DNA from: Rubrobacter_F sp035642415
GTDB lineage: Bacteria; Actinomycetota; Rubrobacteria; Rubrobacterales; Rubrobacteraceae
Assembly: GCA_035642415.1 (NCBI GenBank)
Contig: DASQSI010000065.1
Span: 1 to 6,977 of the forward strand
DNA length: 6,977 bases
Reading direction: 5' to 3'
Positions 1 to 5,642 of this stretch are shown here, one piece after another. A program made the translations under genes and the position numbers. How positions within the stretch are numbered: position 1 is the first letter of the stretch; each line of letters begins with the position of its first letter. Under the pieces are notes generated by a model that saw only the letters and a list, made by a program, of their open reading frames with translations, did no database searches and was not told the origin of the DNA.

Positions 1-34
1 CCGCCTCGACGTGAACGGGTTGCCGGAAAACTAG
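1..34 (+). CDS. Possible 3' end of an upstream plus-strand gene
   Basis: One plus-strand frame is open from base 2 and ends at TAG 32-34, giving the tail RLDVNGLPEN. Codon choice (CGC, CTC, GAC, GTG, AAC) fits a high-GC gene. If real, it converges on the merR-type gene that ends at 61. Ten codons cannot be identified, and chance openness over this length is common, so this is only a pointer to the sequence left of the window. Confidence 0.2.
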   Translation, partial: RLDVNGLPEN

Positions 35-60
35 CTATCTCGCCTCTCCAGGCTCTCGTG

Positions 61-498
61 TCAAGCGGTCTGGTTGCCCAACTCTTCGATGCGCCTCTCG
101 CATAGCGCTATGTCGCGCCGCAACTCCTCGCGCAACGCCTCGGCCTGCTTCAGGTCGTTTTGCATCCGCTGGATGCGTACCGTAGCATCCCGTTCGCGCT
201 CTTTTAGACGCCTGGCTACCTCTCTCAGAAGGGTGGCCTTATCGGCCTCCTTGGCCGCGTCCCTGACGGCTAATAGCTCCCGGATCGTGGCGAGCGAATA
301 CCCTATCCCCTTTAACCGGAGGATGCGCTCCAGCCGGCGCACTTCCTTCTCGCCGTAGAGCCGGAATCCTCCTGATGAACGGGCCTCGGGCTCGATCAGG
401 CCCAGCTCCTCGTAATACTTGATGGTTCTAGGGCTCACCCCAAGCCGCTCGGCAATCCCTCCCACTCTCGATAGCTCTTTCTCTCTTAAGACGCTCAC
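61..498 (-). CDS. MerR-family transcriptional regulator
   Basis: DNA-binding regulator of 145 residues. The N-terminal winged helix-turn-helix is clear: IAERLGVSPRTIKYYEELGL, then the wing with GFRLYGEKEVRRL and the conserved IGYSLATIRELL stretch (about residues 9-80). The rest, about 85-140, is rich in Arg, Glu and Leu and reads as the dimerisation coiled coil. There is no room for an effector-binding domain, as in short MerR proteins. The frame is open to 648, but I place the start at GTG 498, since AGAGAGG (504-510) lies 5 nt upstream and homology begins just after it; GTG 513 is an alternative. The upstream extension is unlike the family and would run through the divergent promoter. It faces the exporter at 669, so control of that gene and of itself is the likely role. 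The inducer is unknown; one Cys near the C-terminus (about residue 133) is not a metal-site signature. Confidence 0.9.
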   Translation of the reverse strand: MSVLREKELSRVGGIAERLGVSPRTIKYYEELGLIEPEARSSGGFRLYGEKEVRRLERILRLKGIGYSLATIRELLAVRDAAKEADKATLLREVARRLKERERDATVRIQRMQNDLKQAEALREELRRDIALCERRIEELGNQTA

Positions 499-561
499 GC
501 CAACCTCTCTCACCCACGTAGACCCCGACTCAGTCTGCCTTCTCCACGTCCAGAGAATACT

Positions 562-593
562 TTCACTCACATAATCGTACGTGTACGTATAGG
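562..593 (+). promoter_or_regulatory. Candidate MerR-type promoter and operator for the exporter
   Basis: TTCACT (562-567) and TATAGG (588-593) are each 4/6 matches to the -35 and -10 consensus, separated by 20 bp instead of 17. Inside the spacer is an inverted repeat: CGTAC (576-580), GT, GTACG (583-587), extending imperfectly to 8 of 11 matched positions over 570-593. MerR regulators are known to bind dyads within overlong spacers (19-20 bp) and untwist the DNA to activate, so the layout suits control of the gene at 669. The hexamers are weak and the transcription start is inferred. Confidence 0.45.
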
Positions 594-668
594 TATGGTA
601 GCATGATTTGGGTGAGCAGGCGAGATTTAAGACGGTGCAAGGTCGCATAAGGATAGGAGCTTTCGTAT

Positions 669-1880
669 ATGGCGAAACCGACAGGAGAACCGAACGAAAG
701 CGCGAAGCGGAACGAGGAGCTAGACGGCGAAGGCAGCATCTTGCGTCAGCCGAAGGCCGTTTGGGCGGTAGCGTTCGCCTGCGTCATTTCGTTTATGGGC
801 CTAGGTCTGGTAGATCCCATCCTTCCGGCCATCGGTGACCAACTCAATGCAAGCCCGAGCCAAGTCGAACTACTATTCTCCAGCTACATCCTGGTCACCG
901 GTCTGGCCATGATAATCACGGGAGTCGTCTCTAGCCGGCTCGGTCACAGACGGACCCTGCTCGCGGGGCTAGGACTCATCGTCGTCTTCAGCGCCTTGTC
1001 GGGCGCTTCCGGCAGCCTCGGCGAGATCGTGGGCTTCCGGGCCGGTTGGGGGTTGGGCAACGCGCTCTTCATCGCCACCGCACTCGCGGTCATAGTCGAG
1101 GTGTCCGGCGCCGGGACGGAGAAAGCGGTTATCCTCTATGAAGCAGCGCTCGGTCTGGGGATCTCCGTCGGTCCCCTGCTGGGCGGCGCGCTCGGCGGGT
1201 TAAGCTGGCGGGGTCCGTTTTTCGGCGTTGCCTTGTTGATGTCGGTTGGGTTCGTCGCCATCTTCTTTCTCCTACCTCCCATCTACAAGGTAGAACACAA
1301 GAGCTCGGTCCTCGACCCGATCCGGGCCCTCAAGCACCGCGGGTTGCTCACGCTCGGGCTGACCGCGCTCTGTTACAACTTCGGGTTCTTTACCATGCTC
1401 GCCTATACCCCTTTCCCGCTGCGGCTAGACGCCCATGGCCTCGGTTTGGTGTTCTTCGGCTGGGGGGTTCTGCTAGCCATAACCTCGGTGTTTCTGGCTC
1501 CCAGGATACAGGCGCGGCTCGGGACGCTCCCGACGATATGCGCGATGCTTTTTTTCATCGCGCTGGACCTGCTGATCATGGGGCTTGGGATCTCCTCGCA
1601 CCCCGTGCTCATAGTTGCCGTAATCGTCGGCGGGGGCTTCCTTGGAGTGAATAACACCCTTATAACCACCGCCGTCATGGAGGCGTCGCCTGTCGAGCGC
1701 CCGGTGGCCTCCGCCGCCTACAGCTTCATCCGGTTCGTGGGAGGGGCGATAGCCCCCTTCCTCGCCGGTGTGCTGGCCGAGTGGTTCGTTCCGAGCGTCC
1801 CGTTCTACGTGGGGGCCGCCGCTGTTGCTGCCAGCATCGCGGTCCTCTTCTCGGGACGCTCGTATCTGAAGATGGTGTAA
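669..1880 (+). CDS. Major facilitator superfamily exporter (DHA1-type, drug efflux-like)
   Basis: Inner-membrane transporter of 403 residues, the usual length for a 12-helix MFS protein, probably a proton-coupled exporter of small molecules. Helix 1 starts near residue 31 after a polar N-terminus and leads into GLVDPILPAIGDQL (46-59), typical of DHA1 members. Motif A is seen at 85-100 (VVSSRLGHRRTLLAG), though the usual acidic residue is Ser89. R124, G126 and G128 fit motif B. The antiporter motif C is clear: G164, then G168-P169-L-L-G172-G173, a hallmark of drug:H+ antiporters. A central loop near 203-225 separates the two halves. The ATG at 669 has AGGAG (655-659) 9 nt upstream. It is divergent from the MerR-type gene and probably controlled by it. 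The substrate cannot be read from sequence; a metabolite or sugar exporter is possible. Confidence 0.93.
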   Translation: MAKPTGEPNESAKRNEELDGEGSILRQPKAVWAVAFACVISFMGLGLVDPILPAIGDQLNASPSQVELLFSSYILVTGLAMIITGVVSSRLGHRRTLLAGLGLIVVFSALSGASGSLGEIVGFRAGWGLGNALFIATALAVIVEVSGAGTEKAVILYEAALGLGISVGPLLGGALGGLSWRGPFFGVALLMSVGFVAIFFLLPPIYKVEHKSSVLDPIRALKHRGLLTLGLTALCYNFGFFTMLAYTPFPLRLDAHGLGLVFFGWGVLLAITSVFLAPRIQARLGTLPTICAMLFFIALDLLIMGLGISSHPVLIVAVIVGGGFLGVNNTLITTAVMEASPVERPVASAAYSFIRFVGGAIAPFLAGVLAEWFVPSVPFYVGAAAVAASIAVLFSGRSYLKMV

Positions 1881-1976
1881 CGATCAGTGCTGCGGCACGT
1901 GGAAGGATTGCTGGTGTTTGGTGGTACATGGCGGCCTCAAGCTCGCTTCACCAAAAATTGCCGAACGAACTCGCCT

Positions 1977-2415
1977 CTAGGCCATTTGCTCCTGGAGCTT
2001 GTCCAGCTCCTCCCGCATGCCAGCTAGATGCTCCATCTCGGCCTCGTGGTGCTCTAAGAACAGCCTCAGGTAGGTGTCGTGGTGCATCCCCTTTGGCCTC
2101 TCGGGGAACGTCTCCATCATGTTCGCGCTGCCTTATCTTCTTCGCCCTCCTCGAAGCCCGGTCTTTCTTGTTCTCTCGTTTGCTCTCGTAGCGTAGGTCA
2201 TAGCAGTGTCGGCATAAGAAGTACTTCCCCCGCCCGTACAGGATCGCCACCCTCCGGCCGCATACGACCCCGTTGACCATACCTGGGCAGACGAACCAGG
2301 GGCGCTCTCCCCCGAAGTTGCATGGCGTCCACTCCAAGGGCACTAACTCCTCCACGTCCTCCCACTCGCCGCCTAGGCGGCTCCGGTGGCGGTACGAAAG
2401 GATGAGGCGATCGCG
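1977..2415 (-). pseudogene. Conserved Cys-rich (zinc-ribbon-like) protein of unknown function, truncated and frameshifted
   Basis: The minus strand encodes RLILSYRHRSRLGGEWEDV (about 2415-2355), then PLEWTPCNFGGERPWFVCPG, CGRRVAILYG and GKYFLCRHCYDLRYES. The Cys pattern (WTPC, FVCP, VCGRR, CRHC) suggests a zinc ribbon. From memory, this matches a widespread family of unknown function (about 150-190 residues, often starting MGGVGSG). The N-terminal third is missing: a stop lies in frame at 2446-2448 and no ATG precedes the body. After AKKIRQR (about 2128) the frame breaks; the family's next segment is intact in another frame, NMMETFPERPKGMHHDTY through LDKLQEQMA, with stop TAG at 1977-1979. 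The uninterrupted frame would give a 135-residue product from GTG 2355 to 1948 with a foreign C-terminus. It is probably not functional. Between the exporter's stop at 1880 and 1977 I see no gene and no clear terminator. Confidence 0.72.
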
Positions 2416-2511
2416 GCCAACGGCTGGGACTTTTACCAGCGTGGTCTAATAGACAGCCCGTGTCGCAACGACGCCTTCCGTTACCTCTACGCCGACTGGT
2501 TCGGCTGCTAG
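2377..2511 (+). pseudogene. Unidentified gene remnant, 3' end only
   Basis: A 44-codon open stretch on the plus strand, between TAG 2374-2376 and TAG 2509-2511, ends NGWDFYQRGLIDSPC and then RNDAFRYLYADWFGC. From about 2419 the third positions are mostly C or G and the peptide has normal protein composition. Two hairpin terminators follow within 80 bp, as expected at the end of a real gene. The first 13 or so codons overlap the opposite-strand Cys-rich remnant and are probably not native. No convincing start or ribosome site is present; GTG 2386 is the only near candidate. I do not recognise the family. It reads as the tail of a gene whose 5' part was lost in a rearrangement near 2412-2420. 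Confidence 0.38.
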
Positions 2512-2517
2512 CCTCAT

Positions 2518-2558
2518 AGCCCCGGTCCACTACCTATGTCAGGGGCTCTAAGCTTTTT
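2518..2558 (+). terminator. Possible terminator hairpin after the plus-strand remnant
   Basis: AGCCCC (2518-2523) pairs with GGGGCT (2542-2547) around an 18-nt loop, and a run of five T lies at 2554-2558. The six-base gap between stem and T-run and the large loop make it a weak intrinsic terminator. Its place just after the stop at 2511 supports the call. Confidence 0.4.
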
Positions 2559-2587
2559 GCTGCTATGATACGTAGGTCACTAATGGG

Positions 2588-2627
2588 GGGCCGGGTAGTG
2601 GATGCTCTTCCGCCCGGCCCTTTCTTT
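2588..2627 (+). terminator. Rho-independent terminator
   Basis: GGGCCGGG (2588-2595) pairs perfectly with CCCGGCCC (2613-2620), an 8-bp all-GC stem with a 17-nt loop, followed at once by TTTCTTT (2621-2627). The T-rich tail is on the plus strand only, so it stops rightward transcripts and shields the convergent glycosyltransferase gene from read-through. Confidence 0.65.
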
Positions 2628-2670
2628 GTGCGCACACATCCTTGGTGCGCTGGGATACATGCCTCGGAGG

Positions 2671-2698
2671 TTTAACCAACGTTTTACGGTTGTTTAAC
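2671..2698. repeat. Imperfect inverted repeat in the gap before the glycosyltransferase 3' end
   Basis: TTTAACCAAC (2671-2680) and GTTGTTTAAC (2689-2698) pair at 8 of 10 positions around GTTTTACG. It could be a protein-binding dyad or a weak hairpin. It has no T-run and no gene starts beside it. The rest of 2628-2806 shows no supported gene, RNA or convincing terminator for the glycosyltransferase. Confidence 0.28.
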
Positions 2699-2806
2699 GC
2701 AGAGTAGCCGCCGAGTGCCGGCATTGCTATAGCCTAGACGTTTTCAGCATTACACTCGTCACTTCTAGGAGATGGTAGCAAAGTTTATCTGTTCTCCATT
2801 CTCCGA

Positions 2807-4108
2807 CTAACCCTCCCTGTGTCTGCTTCGAGGGCTCGATTTACTCTTTTTCTTAGCAGCGCTATGCTGGTAGCCGAACTGTTGTACAACATCGGCAGCC
2901 CGCAGATAGCCACCGGCATCACGCGCCGCTTTTTGCATGTGGGCGACGCGGCGGCGATAGCTTGCATCGTCGCTGACGGTATTGACAGCGTCACGCATTG
3001 TGCTGGCGCTGACCTGCTCAGGCTCCAAGGAGACCCCAAGACCCAGCTCAGCTATTCGAGCAGCAGTCATTGCCTGCTCAGGTTGTTGGGGTACGACGAC
3101 CATAGGCACGCCATAATAGATAGCCTCCATAGCGGAGTTCATGCCGCCGTGTGTGATGAACGTATCAGTGTTTTGGAGAATCTCCAATTGTGGCAGGTGT
3201 GGACTTATAACGAAGTTATTAGGTGTCTGGCCCAGCGAGGAGGGGTCAATATTTGTTCCAATAGATAGCACCACCTGCCAATCGCTGTTGGCAAAGGCAT
3301 CGAAACAGGCTGCATAGAATCTGGGATCGGTGTTGAAGACAGTACCTAGCGAAATATATAGCAGTGGTCGCCCAGTGAGCTTATCTAAAGGAAACGTAGA
3401 TTCATCGCTGCGGGGGGCGATACACGGACCAACGAATACATAGCGTTCATCGAACGTATCGGCATCTGGTTGGAACTGACGCGGTAGGGTGACGATGTTT
3501 AACTCCTCCTCAGTAGCAAACAGATCGGTGAGCTCTATTTGGGATAGACCGTAGCGCTCATGTAGGTCTTTGGAGGTCTCTTGGAACTCGCTCATTGCTT
3601 GTGCAGCTGCTCCTGAGAGCTCTCTGTTTAGAATAAAGGACCATCTAGAGGACATCTGTCGCCTTAACGGAGAGTTCTCGTTCATCGCATAGGTAGGGCT
3701 GAAGGCTATAGCGGGCAGACCTAGCAGTTCGGCAAGAGCTCTACCCCACAAACACATACGACCATAAACGATGTAGTCGGCTTCCTCAGCCTTTACCCTG
3801 TCGATCAGCCTGGGTACCAGCCGTAGACTGTCTGTCATCATCGGTAGGAAGAAGGTAGCCATCCTCTGCTGCAGATTTGAGTCATTAGCTTGTAGTCCTT
3901 GGGCAATACCAGGAGGAATCCTAAAACGATGCTGGATGCCGTTGACGCGGCGAAAAGTGGCACCACTGTGGCGAATCTGCGGCTCGAACTCCTCAGTAAG
4001 GTAGTAGACGATGTGCTCACCGCGAGTAACGAGCTCACCAACGACAGGCAAGGTCGGATTGACGTGACCGTATGCCGGGACGTTCAACACTAAGATCTTA
4101 GACACCAC
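2807..4108 (-). CDS. MGT-family (GT1, macrolide-type) UDP-sugar glycosyltransferase
   Basis: Cytoplasmic GT-B enzyme of 433 residues that should move a sugar from a UDP-sugar to a small hydrophobic acceptor such as a macrolide, polyketide, flavonoid or sterol. The N-terminal Rossmann half opens with ILVLNVPAYGHVNPTLP; His15 matches the catalytic base of this family. The C-terminal donor half has LLYISLGTVF (249-258), PHLPQLEIL (303-311), the signature THGGMNSAMEAIYYGVP (319-335) and PQQPEQ (340-345), which contact the nucleotide sugar. Length is slightly over the usual 390-420 because of a basic tail, KKKSKSSPRSRHREG (419-433). The start is one of two adjacent GTG codons: AGAGGAG (4113-4119) lies 4 nt before GTG 4108 and 7 nt before GTG 4105, so the second fits better. 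GC and codon use are lower and more mixed than in the exporter and PRC genes, suggesting transfer. Acceptor and donor are not predictable here; detoxification of an antibiotic is one option. Confidence 0.93.
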   Translation of the reverse strand: MVSKILVLNVPAYGHVNPTLPVVGELVTRGEHIVYYLTEEFEPQIRHSGATFRRVNGIQHRFRIPPGIAQGLQANDSNLQQRMATFFLPMMTDSLRLVPRLIDRVKAEEADYIVYGRMCLWGRALAELLGLPAIAFSPTYAMNENSPLRRQMSSRWSFILNRELSGAAAQAMSEFQETSKDLHERYGLSQIELTDLFATEEELNIVTLPRQFQPDADTFDERYVFVGPCIAPRSDESTFPLDKLTGRPLLYISLGTVFNTDPRFYAACFDAFANSDWQVVLSIGTNIDPSSLGQTPNNFVISPHLPQLEILQNTDTFITHGGMNSAMEAIYYGVPMVVVPQQPEQAMTAARIAELGLGVSLEPEQVSASTMRDAVNTVSDDASYRRRVAHMQKAARDAGGYLRAADVVQQFGYQHSAAKKKSKSSPRSRHREG

Positions 4109-4362
4109 TGCGCTCCTCTACGTTTAAGTATGCTACTTCTCTACTCTGGTGAAGCTCTCGTTCAGAAGAGATACGTTGGCCACGTAATCCTCCTGCCGAT
4201 AGTACCCTACCCTATAAGGAACGAGCAGGAGCTCGCCCTTTATATGCACAACACTATCCTGCCGGAAGGTTATGAACGGTCAACGTCATGGACCCAGGGC
4301 GAAGGCACGCAACCAGATAGGAACGAATAAACCCAGTGTCGGGGTACCCTCCTGTCCGAGTC
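4109..4362. other. Intergenic stretch upstream of the glycosyltransferase
   Basis: About 250 bp with no gene I can support. On the minus strand, reading toward the glycosyltransferase, there is TTGACC (complement of 4278-4283) with a weak GATAGT (complement of 4253-4258) 19 bp on, and an AT-rich TATAAA near 4240. Any of these could belong to its promoter, but none is convincing. The 8-bp palindrome GGGTACCC lies at 4342-4349, just beyond the stop of the transposase remnant, and may sit in an old transposon end. An open plus-strand stretch at 4130-4330 lacks a ribosome site and resembles nothing I know. Confidence 0.3.
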
Positions 4363-4587
4363 CTAGCCTTCGCGCTCATTAAACCTGAAAGCGTGCTCGT
4401 CCAGGTAGCGAAACAGATGGCACGGCTCGACACTCACACAGGTTCCGTAGAAGCAAAGCCTTAGCAGGCTCCAGAGGTTTGGTGCAAGGTCCGTTGGTGT
4501 ATTAATTGGTGTAGTATAGGCCATGCCTCGCTCTCGCGTCACTGTCTTTCTGCTGTTTTGCAGGTATTTTAGGGAATGTGGAAGCAA
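4363..4587 (-). pseudogene. IS1595/ISXO2-type transposase remnant, C-terminal end
   Basis: The last 40 residues, NLWSLLRLCFYGT then VSVEPCHLFRYLDEHAFRFNER, match the C-terminus of IS1595-family DDE transposases, typically WSLLKRxxxGTYxSVEPFHLFRYLDEQAFRFN. Upstream, KTVTRERG and PINT can be aligned loosely with the usual TVNHS and HTNTIE segments, but are eroded. Substitutions at conserved sites (Tyr to Cys in GTC, Phe to Cys in EPC) and loss of the roughly 250-residue N-terminal part with the zinc finger and catalytic residues show a dead fragment. Stop TAG is at 4363-4365; the frame continues open to 4677 without recognisable homology. Terminal inverted repeats and target duplications were not found. 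It marks a past insertion between the glycosyltransferase and the VOC gene. The family match is from memory, not a search. Confidence 0.65.
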
Positions 4588-4601
4588 TTGTCGCTCATCT
4601 A

Positions 4602-4619
4602 TTACATAACGTTGTATAA
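4602..4619. promoter_or_regulatory. Candidate operator palindrome
   Basis: TTACATAACGTTGTATAA is an 18-bp inverted repeat with 7 of 9 positions paired, centred at 4610/4611. Its right half, GTTGTATAAG (4611-4620), recurs exactly at 4668-4677. Both copies lie upstream of the small membrane ORF and VOC gene, in an otherwise gene-free stretch, and each contains a -10-like TATAAG. No good -35 is placed for either. Confidence 0.33.
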
Positions 4620-4668
4620 GGGAGGGGGCGCGGCCGTTACTGGGTGAAGCGATGTTGCCCTGTGCCTG

Positions 4669-4863
4669 TTGTATAAGCTAGCGTATGCAGATGGGCGGCA
4701 ACCAAAACGAGAGAACACTTCAGAATTTGCGCAGTGCATCGAGCTTGTAGCTCAGATGTCAACGCTCATTTTCGCCTTTATCTATGTCACTGTGTTCCTC
4801 TTGGAGTACTTGCTTGGTATTCCGCCCAGTAGCCTATGGGAGGCAGCTTTGAAGGAGGAGTAG
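4669..4863 (+). CDS. Possible small single-pass membrane protein
   Basis: A frame of 64 codons from TTG 4669, or 35 codons from ATG 4756, ends at TAG 4861-4863, one base before the VOC start. About residues 30-51, MSTLIFAFIYVTVFLLEYLLGI, form one strong hydrophobic helix, followed by a short tail ending ALKEE. No good ribosome site precedes either start. The last codons, AAG GAG GAG, double as the ribosome site of the VOC gene, so the two could be translationally coupled. I do not recognise a family. It may be no more than the VOC leader, but a clean transmembrane helix in frame up to the next start is suggestive. Confidence 0.36.
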   Translation: MYKLAYADGRQPKRENTSEFAQCIELVAQMSTLIFAFIYVTVFLLEYLLGIPPSSLWEAALKEE

Positions 4864-4864
4864 T

Positions 4865-5305
4865 ATGGCAGATAACAACAAAACCAACATTACCGTGCCT
4901 GATATGAAACTTGAGTTGGTGCCTGTGCCGGTTTCTGACGTTGACCGTGCCAAGGCTTTCTATGAGAAGGCTGGGTTTGAGTTAAACGTCGATACCCAGC
5001 CGACCGACACGATGAGGGTTGTCCAGTTCACCCCGCCTGGCTCAGCTTGTTCAATTGTAATGGGGACTGGTATGCCCGAAATTTCTGATATGCAGCCTGG
5101 ATCTGTTAAGGGGTTGCATCTGGTTGTAGCGGATATAGATGCGGCTCGTGAAGCACTCGTTAAACGCGAACTTGAAGTCGGCGAGATCACAGATTTCGGT
5201 GGTGTGAAGTATGCCGGCTTCAGCGACCCCGATGGCAATATGTGGCTCTTGCAGGAATTTCCGCCAGACCTTAGACAGCCTGGACAGAGCTTCTATAGGA
5301 CATAA
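4865..5305 (+). CDS. VOC-superfamily (glyoxalase/bleomycin-resistance fold) protein
   Basis: Cytoplasmic protein of 146 residues with two beta-alpha-beta-beta-beta modules. Module 1 starts LELVPVPVSDVDRAKAFYEK (16-35), the usual signature of this fold, followed by MRVVQFTPPGSACSIVMG. Module 2 starts VKGLHLVVADIDAAREAL (81-98) and ends GFSDPDGNMWLLQEF (118-132). Members are dioxygenases, isomerases, lyases, or drug-binding resistance proteins. Glu131 fits the last metal ligand; the equivalent first-strand site holds Leu18 or Glu17 rather than His, and His85 is slightly off register, so metal binding is uncertain. The first 13 residues are a polar extension. The start is firm: AAGGAGGAG (4852-4860) ends 4 nt before ATG 4865. 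GC is lower than in the flanking core genes. Catalysis is unproven; a ligand-binding or resistance role is equally possible. Confidence 0.9.
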   Translation: MADNNKTNITVPDMKLELVPVPVSDVDRAKAFYEKAGFELNVDTQPTDTMRVVQFTPPGSACSIVMGTGMPEISDMQPGSVKGLHLVVADIDAAREALVKRELEVGEITDFGGVKYAGFSDPDGNMWLLQEFPPDLRQPGQSFYRT

Positions 5306-5368
5306 GAATAGTATGGCAAAGACTAGTGTTGTGGTACGAACGCCCCGCTGACTCATAGTACCGGCGAT

Positions 5369-5527
5369 GTGACTCGAGCCCGCACTCCCCGAAAGGAACC
5401 GAATTTTGAGCGCGTCCTGCCTGAAGACATGCACCGATACTTAGAGACAAGAAGCGACAAAACAGCGCTCTTATCGAGTATCTGGAGCCTCCAAAGGGAC
5501 AGCGAGGGACACCCACTTGCGGTCTGA
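5369..5527 (+). CDS. Possible small ORF of unknown function
   Basis: From GTG 5369 to TGA 5525-5527 the plus strand encodes 52 residues, with RKEPNFERVLPEDMHRYLE and KTALLSSIWSLQ in the middle. The frame is open back to 5327. The charged, helix-prone composition looks protein-like, but there is no ribosome site and codon bias is weak. It follows the VOC stop by 63 bp. It could be a relic of a longer gene or chance; I recognise no family. Opposite-strand open stretches over the same bases look less protein-like. Confidence 0.25.
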   Translation: MTRARTPRKEPNFERVLPEDMHRYLETRSDKTALLSSIWSLQRDSEGHPLAV

Positions 5528-5557
5528 ATCTGTGTCTTTCGCATGCACCTTAACGGC

Positions 5558-5642
5558 AAGGCTCCAAGAACAGCCTTAAGGCAACCTTCCCACCCTCTAG
5601 GCGCTATAACTCTCGCGAGAACGCGCCCGCCTTCGGTCGGGC
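5558..5642. repeat. Cluster of hairpins and a palindrome
   Basis: Three structures lie close together. AAGGCT (5558-5563) pairs with AGCCTT (5572-5577) around 8 nt. TCTCGCGAGA (5611-5620) is a perfect 10-bp palindrome. GCCCG (5625-5629) pairs with CGGGC (5638-5642) and encloses a C-TTCG-G tetraloop (5631-5636), a very stable RNA fold on the plus strand. The last lies directly beyond the stop of the minus-strand ORF at 5643, so it may end that transcript, but neither strand shows a T-run. Confidence 0.35.

Noticed and set aside
1917..1955. TTTGGTG...CACCAAA pair after the exporter
   Set aside because: Seven-base arms with a 25-nt loop and no T-run do not make a credible terminator.
1781..2191. 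Plus-strand open frame of 136 codons
   Set aside because: It overlaps the exporter 3' end in another frame and the antisense of the Cys-rich remnant, with a Pro/Ser/Arg-rich composition typical of shadow frames.
2562..2726. Minus-strand frame starting ATG 2726, MPALGGYSALNNRKT
   Set aside because: It would read straight through the strong terminator stem at 2588-2620, has no clear ribosome site, and its peptide looks random.
4130..4330. Plus-strand open frame of 66 codons upstream of the glycosyltransferase
   Set aside because: No ribosome site and no family resemblance; it fills the region expected to hold the glycosyltransferase promoter.
4611..4677. GTTGTATAAG repeat as a CRISPR or phage attachment site
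   Set aside because: Only two 10-bp copies with no spacer series and no integrase gene nearby; an operator is the simpler reading.
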